From Opitutaceae bacterium (GTDB lineage Bacteria; Verrucomicrobiota; Verrucomicrobiia; Opitutales; Opitutaceae): a stretch of DNA of 16,885 nucleotides. The position numbers were made by a program, and so were the translations under genes. The notes below the pieces were generated by a model. It was not told where the DNA came from, searched no databases, and was given only the letters and a program-made list of their open reading frames with translations. Below are positions 1 to 8,400 of this stretch, one piece after another. The stretch covers positions 9,924-26,808 of the forward strand of contig PMSP01000378.1 in NCBI GenBank assembly GCA_003168315.1, written 5' to 3'. Positions within the stretch are counted from its first letter, which is position 1; every line of letters begins with the position of its first letter.

Positions 1-38
1 CCGCTGCCGAAGGCCGTCAAGTAGTCCCCGCCCCGCGC

Positions 39-845
39 TTGAACCTCCGCCCAAAGCCGATCCGCCTCGCGGCGCTCTTCCTGGCCCTCGCGGCCCACCT
101 GTCCGCCGAGGTTTCCGAGGGGATGAAGGAGGCGGACCTCCTGGCCCTCAAGGGCAGGCCCGCCAACCAGGCCTCGGTGGGCGCAAGGGTCATCTACGGC
201 TGGCCGGACATGCAGGTGACCGTGGTCGACGGCGTCGTCACGAAGATAGTCTACGTCAAGGCGGCCCCCGCGCAGGCCGAGAAGGCCCCGGAGCCCGCCG
301 TGGCCCCGGCGGTCGCCTCCGCCCCGCTCCCGCCCGAGAAGGTCGTCCCGCTCGCGAACCCGCTCATCAGCGCGCGGATCGACTTCGTCCGCGCGGAGGC
401 CGGCAAGCAGATCTGGGCGGACTCGTGCCTCGGCCAGCGGGCCCCGCGCATCCACATCGAGAAATGGCTCACCGACCGGCCTCCCCCCAGGGACGGCCGG
501 TTCATCCTCATCGATTTCTGGGCGACCTGGTGCAAGCCCTGCCGGGAGGCGATCGCCGAGCTGAACGAGATCCACCGCCAGTTCGGGGACCGCGTCGACG
601 TGATCGGCCTCTCCGACGAGCCCGAGCAGACCGTGCGGGCGATGAAGGCCCCGGTGATTGACTACTTCGTGGCCATCGACACGGAGGCCCGGACGAAGAA
701 GGAGCTGAACGTCGTCGGGATCCCGCACGTCCTCATCATCGATCCCGCCGGCATCGTGAGGTGGGAGGGATTCCCCCTCCTTGACGGCCACCAGCTGACC
801 CCCGACGTCGTCCAGCGGGTCCTCGACCTCTACTCGACCCCCTGA
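39..845 (+). CDS. Secreted TlpA/ResA-like thioredoxin-fold protein with N-terminal SmpA/OmlA-like segment
   Basis: 268 residues from a TTG start. Residues 1-23 form a signal peptide (RPKPIR, hydrophobic LAALFLALAAHL, then a likely cut after LSA), so the protein should act in the periplasm or on the outer face of the membrane. Residues 25-72 (EGMKEADLL, GRP, VIYGWPDMQV, a DG turn and VTKIVY) resemble the small SmpA/OmlA (BamE-type) fold. An Ala/Pro-rich linker follows at about 74-105. Residues 118-266 are a TlpA-type thioredoxin domain with the redox motif WCKPC (Cys165, Cys168) and the conserved cis-proline in VGIPH (Pro229). The family reduces or forms disulfides in exported proteins, for example in cytochrome c maturation; the substrate here is unknown. 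No clear Shine-Dalgarno precedes the TTG; it is preferred because it gives a complete signal peptide. The slipin gene follows on the same strand. Confidence 0.87.
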   Translation: MNLRPKPIRLAALFLALAAHLSAEVSEGMKEADLLALKGRPANQASVGARVIYGWPDMQVTVVDGVVTKIVYVKAAPAQAEKAPEPAVAPAVASAPLPPEKVVPLANPLISARIDFVRAEAGKQIWADSCLGQRAPRIHIEKWLTDRPPPRDGRFILIDFWATWCKPCREAIAELNEIHRQFGDRVDVIGLSDEPEQTVRAMKAPVIDYFVAIDTEARTKKELNVVGIPHVLIIDPAGIVRWEGFPLLDGHQLTPDVVQRVLDLYSTP

Positions 846-919
846 TGTAGCCACGGCCGCGAATGGTGCGAATCCCAGCCCGGCAGCCTTTTCCCGACAT
901 CACCCAACCCCCCGCAAAT

Positions 920-1693
920 ATGATCCTCATCCCCGTCGGTATCGTGGCATTTTTCATCCTCACGGGAGTCCGCATCGCCCAGGAATACGAGCGCGGCGTA
1001 CTCTTTCGCCTCGGGCGCTACGTCGGCCTTCGTGGCCCGGGCATCTATTGGATAATTCCGCTTGGGATCGAGCGGACGGTCACCATCGACATCCGCACGC
1101 TCACCGTTTCCGCTGAGCAACAGGAGACCATCACGCGCGACAGTGTGACAATTAAGGTGAACGCGGTTCTCTGGTACCGCGTCGTCGACTCGGCAAAGTC
1201 GGTGATCGCGGTCCGGGATTCCGGGTCCGCGGTTTACCAACTCGCCCTGACAGGGCTGCGCAACATTATCGGTCAACACGATCTCGACGAGGTGCTGCAG
1301 CAGCGGGACAAGATCAACAGCCTGCTTCAGCAAAGCATCGCCGGGGCGACAAAGGCCTGGGGGCTTGAGGTGGAGCGTTTTGAGATGAAGGACGTGGAGC
1401 TGCCGGAGGCGATGCAGCAGGTGATGGCGATGCAGGCCGAGGCCATTCGGGAAAAGCGGGCTAGGATCATCAAGGCCGAGGCAGAATTGGAGGCCTCCCA
1501 CAAGCTGTCGGCGGCGGCGTTGCAGATGGCTGAAAACCCGGCGGCGCTCGAGCTGCGCCGCTTTCAGATGATTTCCGAGGTCGGGGCTGAAAACAACAGC
1601 ACGACGGTCATCATGATTCCGTCCGATTTCGTGAGCCTCGCGAAGGGATTAAACGACTATCTGCGGGAGCGTGGGCACAGTCCAGCCAAGTGA
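920..1693 (+). CDS. Slipin / stomatin-like SPFH membrane protein
   Basis: 257 residues if started at the ATG at 920, which places the single N-terminal membrane segment (about residues 2-17, ILIPVGIVAFFILTG) at the very start, as is usual in bacterial slipins. An in-frame ATG at 863 would add 19 polar residues (ARQPFPDITQPP) that do not look like family sequence. The SPFH/band-7 domain follows: EYERGVLFRLGRY, GPGIYWIIP, then alternating strands to about residue 155 (ERFEMKDVELP), and a charged helical stretch (about 160-200, EAIREKRARIIKAEAELEA) that in this family mediates oligomerisation. Slipins form membrane-associated ring or cage assemblies and are often encoded beside an NfeD-type protease partner; none is adjacent here, since the TlpA-like gene lies 74 bp upstream and the S53 gene is convergent downstream. 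No strong ribosome binding site is visible before either start. Confidence 0.88.
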   Translation: MILIPVGIVAFFILTGVRIAQEYERGVLFRLGRYVGLRGPGIYWIIPLGIERTVTIDIRTLTVSAEQQETITRDSVTIKVNAVLWYRVVDSAKSVIAVRDSGSAVYQLALTGLRNIIGQHDLDEVLQQRDKINSLLQQSIAGATKAWGLEVERFEMKDVELPEAMQQVMAMQAEAIREKRARIIKAEAELEASHKLSAAALQMAENPAALELRRFQMISEVGAENNSTTVIMIPSDFVSLAKGLNDYLRERGHSPAK

Positions 1694-1702
1694 ACTTCAC
1701 AT

Positions 1703-1725
1703 CCCAGGACATCGCCTAGCCTGGG
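1703..1725 (+). terminator. Possible hairpin just after the slipin stop codon
   Basis: A perfect 6-bp inverted repeat, CCCAGG at 1703-1708 and CCTGGG at 1720-1725 with an 11-nt loop, starts 9 nt beyond the slipin stop. There is no run of T after it, so it is at best a weak intrinsic terminator or an RNA 3'-end stabilising hairpin. Short GC-rich repeats arise by chance in this base composition. Confidence 0.25.
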
Positions 1726-1844
1726 CGGATTTCGCGGGATTTCAAAACGGTTTCACCGCGGGATTCCCGCCCCGTCCGCCGGCGGCGGCCCCCAGGCCGG
1801 CCATGCCAGCGGGAAGCAGTCGGAGACGATCGGGACAGGCTCGA

Positions 1845-1912
1845 CCAGGAGCCACCCGAGGAGGAGGGCCCGGCTTGTGCGGCCGTGCGGATCTCTACAT
1901 TGTGGCTCCTGG
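1845..1912. repeat. 11-bp perfect inverted repeat in the convergent gap next to the S53 stop
   Basis: CCAGGAGCCAC at 1845-1855 is matched exactly by its reverse complement GTGGCTCCTGG at 1902-1912, with 46 nt between. The right arm ends 4 nt before the stop codon of the minus-strand S53 gene (stop at 1917-1919), so in that transcript the hairpin would begin right after translation ends. It could be a long-loop terminator or 3'-end structure for the gene train, or a protein-binding palindrome. No T run is present on either strand. The rest of the gap 1694-1916 also holds a 9-bp direct repeat CGCGGGATT (1733-1741 and 1757-1765) and no convincing gene. Confidence 0.4.
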
Positions 1913-1916
1913 GTTG

Positions 1917-3581
1917 TCAGCCCGGCTTGCGCCTCTTGGTCCTGGATGCCGCCGCCGGGGACGTGCCCGTCGCTGGCGGGCTCCCCAGCGCGGCGAGGAC
2001 CTGCAAACCATTAGGACTGCCCAGTCCCGAGCAGGCGTCCCAGCCAGGGCCGGCCGCGAAGCCAACCTTATTTGTTCCGACCTCATTGGTTCCAAGGACG
2101 ATGTCCTTCAGGGCGCTGGGATGGGCGTAAATCAGCGGATTGATGAACCCGACCCGCGTGTTGAGCTTCTGGTTCACCAGCGTGATGAGCGCGGCCCAGA
2201 GCGGCGCCACCGAGCTCGTGCCCCCGATCACGGCCAGCTCGCCGTCGACCCGGACCAGGTATCCCGAGGCGGGATCGCCGTTGCCGGTCACGTCGGGCAC
2301 GCCGCGGCCGGGCTTGTTGGTCGTGGGGTTGTCCGGCACCCCTGCGGCGGCCTGGTAGGCAGGGACCGCAAAGAACTGGCTTACCCCGCCGCCGCTGGAC
2401 CCGAACGAGTCCTGCTGGGTGTCGGCCGCGTTCTGGTTCCACACGGACTCCGAGCTGATCGCGCCGCCGCTCACCTGTATGTTGGTCGCCCCGCATCCCA
2501 GCGCGTAGGGGCTCGAGGCGGGAAAATCGGCATGGGGAAGGTTGTCCCATTCGTTGGGACCCTCATCGGCCGCCCCGCTGTCGCCGGAGGCGATCGTGAC
2601 GGTGATCCCGAGGGCCGCCGCAGACTGGAGAGCCTGGTCAAACTCCGTCTGAAAACTCGCCTCTGCCGCAGCCTCTGGCCCCCCCCAGCTGATGGAGATT
2701 ACGCCGGGCTTGTTTTCACTGTCGTGCACCGCCTGCGTGATCGCGGCCAGGAAATCCTGGTCCGAGGCGCCCGCAGCAAAATAGACCACGATCTCGGCAC
2801 CTGGGGCAATCGAGCCCGCAACCTCGATGTCGAGCATCACCTCACCGTCTGCGCTATTTGCGTTGGTGGGGCTATTGCGGCCCGCCCCCACGGAAACCGG
2901 CGTCACCTTTGCCAGCGGAGAGCCGATCTTTGCCGCATATTTCTTGAGGTCCGCCGGCCGATATCCGCCCCCGAGTTCAATGATGCCGATGACCTGCCCC
3001 GTCCCATCCACGCCCGTGGGAAATCCGTAGAATTTCGCCACCTGCGGCGGCGCATAGCCGTCAAAAGCGGCAGCCGAGGCGACATCCCGCAGGCGCCTGA
3101 AATGGGGCTTGGCGTACTGCCGGTTGTCCAGGCCGAAGACGCCGGTGATGACGTCGGCCAATGCCGAGGGCACCTTCACGGAACCCGTCCGCCCTCGATA
3201 GGTGCCTCCCGCGTGCTCCCAGACCTGCAGCTTCACGCCAAACGCGCTGCTGAAGGCGACTGCGCTGCCGGACAAAATGACGCTGCGCCGGGCGGCACTC
3301 GACTCGACAACCACGAGCCCGCTCTTGCGGGCGAACGCCTCCACCTTGCGGATGTCCTTCAGGCCCGCCCCATATTCGGCCTCCAGCTTCTTGTGGGTGA
3401 GGTAGGTGCGGGTATGCGGGGCCGATCGCCCATCGATCATGGCCGCGGGGATCGCCTTGCGGCGGCGCACCCGGACGGTGACTTCAAATCGTTCATCCTT
3501 CGAGACACGCCCGATGGCCCGGGCACCGTCGACTGGCTTGCGTTGGCTGCCAGGGATTGAGACTAGTTTTGTGTTTTTCAT
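1917..3581 (-). CDS. S53 family pro-peptidase (sedolisin/kumamolisin type)
   Basis: 554 residues. The N-terminus (LVSIPGSQRKP, DERFEVTVRVRRR, then LTHKKLEAEYGA) is the typical start of the pro-kumamolisin activation domain and fixes the ATG at 3581. The prodomain runs to about residue 160. The catalytic domain follows with all expected S53 residues visible: Glu247 and Asp251 in GEVMLD, Asp334 in ASGDSG (oxyanion Asp), and the nucleophile Ser456 in GGTSSVAP, where the family usually reads SGTS. The calcium site is suggested by KDI (Asp493, Ile494) and by GPGWDACSGLGSPNG near 511-524. These enzymes are acid-active serine-carboxyl endopeptidases that remove their own propeptide. I see no classical signal peptide; the C-terminus is a basic, disordered-looking tail (SRTKRRKPG). 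It is the last gene of the minus-strand train, 88 nt after the DUF6734-like gene. Its start has no good Shine-Dalgarno. A C8 run at 2679-2686 lies inside the codons for SWGGP. Confidence 0.93.
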   Translation of the reverse strand: MKNTKLVSIPGSQRKPVDGARAIGRVSKDERFEVTVRVRRRKAIPAAMIDGRSAPHTRTYLTHKKLEAEYGAGLKDIRKVEAFARKSGLVVVESSAARRSVILSGSAVAFSSAFGVKLQVWEHAGGTYRGRTGSVKVPSALADVITGVFGLDNRQYAKPHFRRLRDVASAAAFDGYAPPQVAKFYGFPTGVDGTGQVIGIIELGGGYRPADLKKYAAKIGSPLAKVTPVSVGAGRNSPTNANSADGEVMLDIEVAGSIAPGAEIVVYFAAGASDQDFLAAITQAVHDSENKPGVISISWGGPEAAAEASFQTEFDQALQSAAALGITVTIASGDSGAADEGPNEWDNLPHADFPASSPYALGCGATNIQVSGGAISSESVWNQNAADTQQDSFGSSGGGVSQFFAVPAYQAAAGVPDNPTTNKPGRGVPDVTGNGDPASGYLVRVDGELAVIGGTSSVAPLWAALITLVNQKLNTRVGFINPLIYAHPSALKDIVLGTNEVGTNKVGFAAGPGWDACSGLGSPNGLQVLAALGSPPATGTSPAAASRTKRRKPG

Positions 3582-3669
3582 GGGAGTTATTTGGGACGAG
3601 AGAACCTTGAGTCCACCGGACGGGCGCCAGTTCTAGGGGTCCGCGTCGGGGAAAATGGGGGGATGCCCG

Positions 3670-4569
3670 TCATGATGCGGCCAGCTTCTCGCATTGCCGG
3701 AAATAGGCCGGATCCTCCCTTTTGACCCGCTCCTCCATGCGCCGCCCGACGGCGGGATGGGACTTGGCGCACATGAGATGCGTGAAGCCTGCCCGGGTGG
3801 AGTTCTGGTATTCATAGGCCTCGTGGGCGCCCCGGAATAGGTGGGTTATCTTCACGCCCTTGAAGGGAGAGTCGGGATTGCGGCGATGGTACCTTACGCA
3901 GGCCGCCAGGAGAAACTGCTCGACGATCATGTTGTAACCCTTGTCGCCGAGCCGGGCCATCGCCCCCCTGTGGCGCGGGTTCATCACGAGGTCGAGGGCC
4001 AGCCCAGAATAATAGCGCAGAAAATCCGTCCGATTGCCTCCGACGATTCCGCAGTTCTCCTCAGGATAGTAGGCGTCATCCCGCGAGCGTTCCGACTGCC
4101 ATTCCAGCGGAAGCTCGATTCCCTCGGCCGCGAAGGCGCGCTCGATGTCGAGGGGGCCATAGGGGTAACTGAGCGGGTGAACCGCGGGATATTCCGGATT
4201 CTGGGCGAACACGGGCGCATTGACCACGTGGGGAGGCAGCGGATTCCAAAGGAACACGTCCGTGTCAATGTGCAGGAAGGGCCGATCCTGGAGGCTGTAA
4301 GCCACGAGCTTTCCCAGCGCCCACCATTTCGGGTCCACGTCCCGCAGCCGCTCCAGCTCGGTCGAGACCTCGGAAAAAGCGAGACCCAGCTTGTCGACCA
4401 GGAGTCTGCGTCCCGCGAGGTCGGTCACAAGGACGGTATCCGGGTAATGGCGCTGGGCCGCCCGAAGAGAAATTCCCCATGCCAGCAGATGATGAATCGG
4501 TTGGCACCATGAGTTACCCTCCTTGTGGGTCTCGATCGGCCGGCTCCAGTAGGACCAAACCGCCTTCAT
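3670..4569 (-). CDS. DUF6734-like putative glycosyltransferase
   Basis: 299 residues from the ATG at 4569. This start is chosen over more upstream in-frame codons because it has a strong GGAGGG site 6 nt before it, while the upstream extension (91 residues, very rich in Arg and Pro) overlaps the preceding gene in another frame. The protein starts MKAVWSYWSRP, and has a DTD motif (HIDTDVFLW, Asp102 and Asp104) followed by NPLPPHV, then NCGIVGGN (172-179) and EQFLLA (217-222). DxD plus a conserved GG-N segment and an EQ/E-containing helix is the pattern of GT-A-fold glycosyltransferases that bind a nucleotide sugar through a metal; the overall sequence resembles proteins annotated DUF6734. No signal peptide or membrane segment is seen, so it should be cytoplasmic. 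Donor and acceptor are unknown; the neighbours suggest a tail or surface protein, which is only inference. Confidence 0.72.
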   Translation of the reverse strand: MKAVWSYWSRPIETHKEGNSWCQPIHHLLAWGISLRAAQRHYPDTVLVTDLAGRRLLVDKLGLAFSEVSTELERLRDVDPKWWALGKLVAYSLQDRPFLHIDTDVFLWNPLPPHVVNAPVFAQNPEYPAVHPLSYPYGPLDIERAFAAEGIELPLEWQSERSRDDAYYPEENCGIVGGNRTDFLRYYSGLALDLVMNPRHRGAMARLGDKGYNMIVEQFLLAACVRYHRRNPDSPFKGVKITHLFRGAHEAYEYQNSTRAGFTHLMCAKSHPAVGRRMEERVKREDPAYFRQCEKLAAS

Positions 4570-4574
4570 ATGAT

Positions 4575-4580
4575 CCCTCC
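4575..4580 (-). promoter_or_regulatory. Ribosome binding site for the DUF6734-like gene
   Basis: GGAGGG on the minus strand, ending 5 nt before the ATG at 4569. It is among the clearest Shine-Dalgarno sites in the window and decides the start of this gene against longer alternatives. Confidence 0.75.
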
Positions 4581-4654
4581 GCGAGGCAGCGACCGGCTCC
4601 TCCGGCTGAAGGTTTCCGTGGACCCAGGCGCTCCTGCAGGGCTGGTTACCCGCC

Positions 4655-5449
4655 TCATTTCTTGTCCTTGGGTGCGGCACTCTTCGTTTCGGCGCCGCCC
4701 GTGGCCTTCGCCCCGGTCGCGGTGCCGCCGGCGGCCGGATCATCGGGCGCGGGCGCCGTGCCGGCAGTCGACGGGCCGGCGGCCTGGAGCTTGGCAGCAC
4801 CCGGGGGGGGTGCCCCCAAGGGACTGAGGCTCGTGAGCGCAACGTCCCGATACAGGGTGGCGCCGGCGTCGATCGTGAATGCGGAACTGTCGATGAAGAG
4901 GGGCTTGCCCGCCTTGTTCAGGACCTGGACGTACGCGCTCAACGGGGTCGACGTCGCGCTCGCTCCCGGCGCGGCCGGATCATGGGTCATCGTGAAGTAT
5001 CCCGTCGAATCCGTGTAGGAATAGCCGTACGCGGTCAGGAGCGACTTCGCCTCGTCCACCAGGCTGACGCTGAGCTTTGCGACCGGGAGCAGGTTCTTGT
5101 CCCGGACGCGCCCGTGCAGGACCCAGCCGTTGGCCGGCACGGCGGGGGCCGCCGTGGTCGCTATGTCGCGCGCCACGCCCAGCACGGACACGAATGAATG
5201 CTGGCTCGCGAGCGACGCGGTGAGGGCCACGACGCGGGTATCGGTCGCGCCGTACGTCGCCGTGAGCGTGGCGAGCTCGCGCTTCTGCTGGTTGATCCTC
5301 GCCTGCCTCACGAGGCCGATGCTGGTCAACTGCTGGGCGGACTGTGTATCGACTAGGGGCGCCCAGCCCTGCTGCAGCAGCGTGCCCGTCACGGAGGCGT
5401 CGCTGGAGCCCTTCGTTTCGCCGCCCTGGGTGTCGTCTTTGGATCTCAT
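4655..5449 (-). CDS. Hypothetical protein with transthyretin/carboxypeptidase-regulatory-like domain and low-complexity tail
   Basis: 264 residues. Three parts can be seen. Residues 1-30 are polar and disordered-looking. Residues 40-85 are a probable helix with INQQKRELATLTATYG, a Tyr-Gly and DTRVVAL pattern. Residues 107-206 look like a transthyretin-like/carboxypeptidase regulatory beta-sandwich: GWVLHGRVRDKNLLPVAKLSV, then YTDSTGYFTMTH and a closing IDAGATLYRDVALT. From about 209 the chain is Ala/Pro/Gly-rich and ends in KDKK. There is no signal peptide or Cys. The gene starts 12 nt after the stop of the beta-helix gene and so belongs to the same operon. In phage P2 the gene after the tail fibre encodes a fibre assembly factor, but there is no sequence similarity to support that role here; a structural adaptor or decoration protein is equally possible. 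A G8 run (plus-strand 4803-4810) lies in the codons for APPPG. Confidence 0.72.
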   Translation of the reverse strand: MRSKDDTQGGETKGSSDASVTGTLLQQGWAPLVDTQSAQQLTSIGLVRQARINQQKRELATLTATYGATDTRVVALTASLASQHSFVSVLGVARDIATTAAPAVPANGWVLHGRVRDKNLLPVAKLSVSLVDEAKSLLTAYGYSYTDSTGYFTMTHDPAAPGASATSTPLSAYVQVLNKAGKPLFIDSSAFTIDAGATLYRDVALTSLSPLGAPPPGAAKLQAAGPSTAGTAPAPDDPAAGGTATGAKATGGAETKSAAPKDKK

Positions 5450-5461
5450 GTGTTTGCTCGG

Positions 5462-8400
5462 TTAACCGTCCTTCTTGCATACGACCATGTTGGATCGGAT
5501 GGGTTGGACGAATGTCTTGTCGATGATGTTGTTCGACGCGATGTTGAGGGACGCGATCGAGGCCAGGCCCACGGCGAGGCAGGATCGCAGGACGGAACCG
5601 CACGGCTCCTGAAAACGGTTGCCGACGACCCGGTTGGTGATCCCGAAGAGCAGGGCGTCCAGCAAGACCGCGGGTTCCCCAGCGGCCGGATAATACCAGC
5701 ACTGGTTGTCCTGGAACCCGAGGTCATCCAGGGTCAGGATGAGAATCGATGCGATCGTCAGGGTGAGGTCCGTCCCGACCTCGAGGGAGCACCGGTTCTG
5801 GCTGAACATCACCGGCCCGGGCGCCAGCGAACCGACGATCGAATTGGTCGCAAACAGGTCATAGAAGGAGCCGAGGTTGCTGGCGCCCTCGTTCTTCGCG
5901 ACCAGGAAGGCGACCAAGTCGGCGAGCCTGGTGACCGGGACCGGAAACTCGACCGGCGTGCCCAGGTTGATCACCACCACCGACAGGGCGAGCACCTGGT
6001 CCTTGGTCCCGCCGGCCCCGCCGGTTCCAAAATGATTCCCCTGGATGAAGAACGCTCCCAGCCCGAAGACGGAGAGCGCCAGGCCAACCCGGACCTGGAC
6101 CACGTTTTCCTGGATCCGGAGCGCCGGAATGGCGCTGCTGTACACGGTCGCGCGCCTCGTCCCGCCTGGTGCAAAGTACGTTTCGGCCTTTGCCGCAAGC
6201 CGGGCGACGGTGGATTCGTAGGGCGTGACCATCACGATCAGTATGCCCGCCCGGTATCCGGAAAGGCTCCTGAAGCGCACGGTGTCGTCGGTGCGGGGGT
6301 CGATGATGTGATTGCGGCTGATCTCGATCCCCTCGCCGTGCAGCACAAAGATGCCGCAGGCGGGGTCCTTGAGCCTCGAACCCGTGCTGATGATCTCGTT
6401 GTCGTTCACGACCAGTTCCACGACATCCGCCACGCAGATCGCCCCGTAGCCCATGAAGAGGCTCTCCTCCTGGGAGAGCGCGACGATCGGCTGGTTGAGG
6501 CAGCGGTTGATCTCGTTCTCTATGATGAACAGGCCCTCGACCGTGACGATCTCGGTGTTCACCCGGATGTCGAAGAATCCCACCGGGCCGACGCCGCACA
6601 GCCCCATGTCCCTGATTCGGTTGTCCTCGATATGTATGTCGACCAGCCTCCCCTCCACGACGAGCCGGGTGCCTGACCCCTGTTCCGTCGGCACCCGCGT
6701 GCTGACCTCGCAGGGCGTGCCCGAGGTGTTGTGCTGCGAGGGAAGCCCGGCCGAGGTGACAACGATCTTTCCCTTGTCATCGACCTCGATGACGCTGCCG
6801 AGCGTGATCCCGTTGCCGCAGCCCCCCTCGATCTCGTTGCGCTCAACGTAGACGTCGGTTGATCTTCCCCCGATCTGGATGCCGCAGGGGGCGACGACAA
6901 GCGACTTGAGGTAGTCGCTGCTGACGAATTCCTCGTCCACGAGGCTCGCGCCCGCGTCGCCGGTCGACTGGGTTGCCTTGTACACCTCCATGTCGTCCTG
7001 GACGACGTTCGGAAGCACCGCGGTGGTGGTCAGGCCGACCCAGTTTTCCAGTATGTGGATCTCGGAGCCTGCGGCGTAAACCGCAGGGAACTTGCTCGCG
7101 ATGTTCCGCATCGCGACCTTGCTGCATTCGAGCCACACGTCGTCCCCGTTGATGCATATCCCGGGCACGTTGGACCCGAGCACGATCAGGTCCTGCATCT
7201 CGACGTCCTTCACCCCGGGATCGGCTATTCCGCGGACCGCAATTATCCTGCGCTCAAGCGCGCTATCGGGGGCAAACTCGCCCAGCAGGATGCCCACGCA
7301 TCCCACCGCCGCCTCGACCACGAGCGACTGGAGCTTCACATGCTGGGAATCCTCGACCCGGATGACGGGCAGCTTGCCCGCGGGAGCCTGGGATCCCGGC
7401 TTGAGGCTGGGTGAGGCGATCCTCGTGTCGGCGCCGCAGCCGACAATCGTGACATCGACCCGGTCGAATATCTCCACGTTCTCGAAGTAACGCCCGGCAA
7501 GGACGCAGACCTCGCCCCCCTCGGGTGGCAGGTGCCGGACGGCCTCCCCTATGGACGTGAAGTCACCGTGCGAGGTGACGCCGTCGCCCACCCGGAACGT
7601 GCAGCAGCCCGCGCCCTCCTCGTCGGTCAGGGTCGTCAGGTTGTTGAAGCACCGGCGGCAGTCCTCGATCGCAAAGCCGCCGGCCTCGGTCCACGAGATG
7701 CACGCCAGAGGCGCCCGCTCGATGACCGTTCGATTCGGCTCCTGGTGCTCGCGGCCATCGCTGCCGCACGGCGGCCATTCGATGGAGCCGGTGGCGGTGC
7801 GCGCCGGTATGAGCCAATAGTCCCCCGGCTGGTAGTTGCCCTTGGAGAACTCGACCTGGATGCCGTTCTCCAGCGGGATCCACGTGTTGGCGGCTACGCT
7901 GATGCCGTTCGACCCGGCGGAGTCTCCAAACTGGTCCCAGCGGCGGACCCGGGCTTTCCGGGCCGGGTTAATTCCGGACATCGGCTGCTGCAGCACCAGC
8001 GTCAGCGACGCGGGAAGCGGCTCCTGGACCTGGTACAGGGTCCCGGGCTGGTTCGGAGGGATGCCGAACTGGAGGGTGTCGTCGGTCAGCTCGACCCAGT
8101 TGTTGGCCTGGAAGCCGAGGTTCACATCGGGCCCGAGGCTGTTGACGACCACGTTCACGCCCGAGGACGCCTCTTCGACGGCGGCGACGACTGAGCCATT
8201 TTCGCGGGACCACTTGAAGGTGGCCGTCGCGCCGTCCCCGCCCTGGTGGATCTCGACCCGGTACAACTGGTTCTCCAGGCCCCGGTAGCCGGCCTGCGGG
8301 GTGGGCTCGCACGTGCAATCGGACGAATCGTCGGAGGTCTTCGCCCTGAGGGTGCCCGACTTCGGGCCCTTCACCGTCTGGTACATGGCAGCGCAGCCCC

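Noticed and set aside
1..24. Possible C-terminal end of a plus-strand gene (PLPKAVK then TAG at 22-24)
   Set aside because: Only seven codons are visible, which is too little to distinguish a real gene end from chance.
830..1501. 223-residue minus-strand open frame over the slipin gene
   Set aside because: The plus strand encodes a clear SPFH protein; the reverse frame shows no motif.
1671..3560. 629-residue plus-strand open frame opposite the S53 gene
   Set aside because: It is antisense to a protein with a complete set of S53 motifs, has an Arg/Gly/Ala-rich composition without recognisable domains, and overlaps the slipin end. It is a high-GC shadow.
3582..3669. Promoter before the S53 gene
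   Set aside because: I looked on the minus strand for -10/-35-like boxes and saw none I could defend; no Shine-Dalgarno is present either.
4570..4842. N-terminal extension of the DUF6734-like protein
   Set aside because: It begins at a TTG, overlaps the TTR-like gene in another frame, is rich in Arg/Pro, and the ATG at 4569 has a strong RBS and a family-like start.
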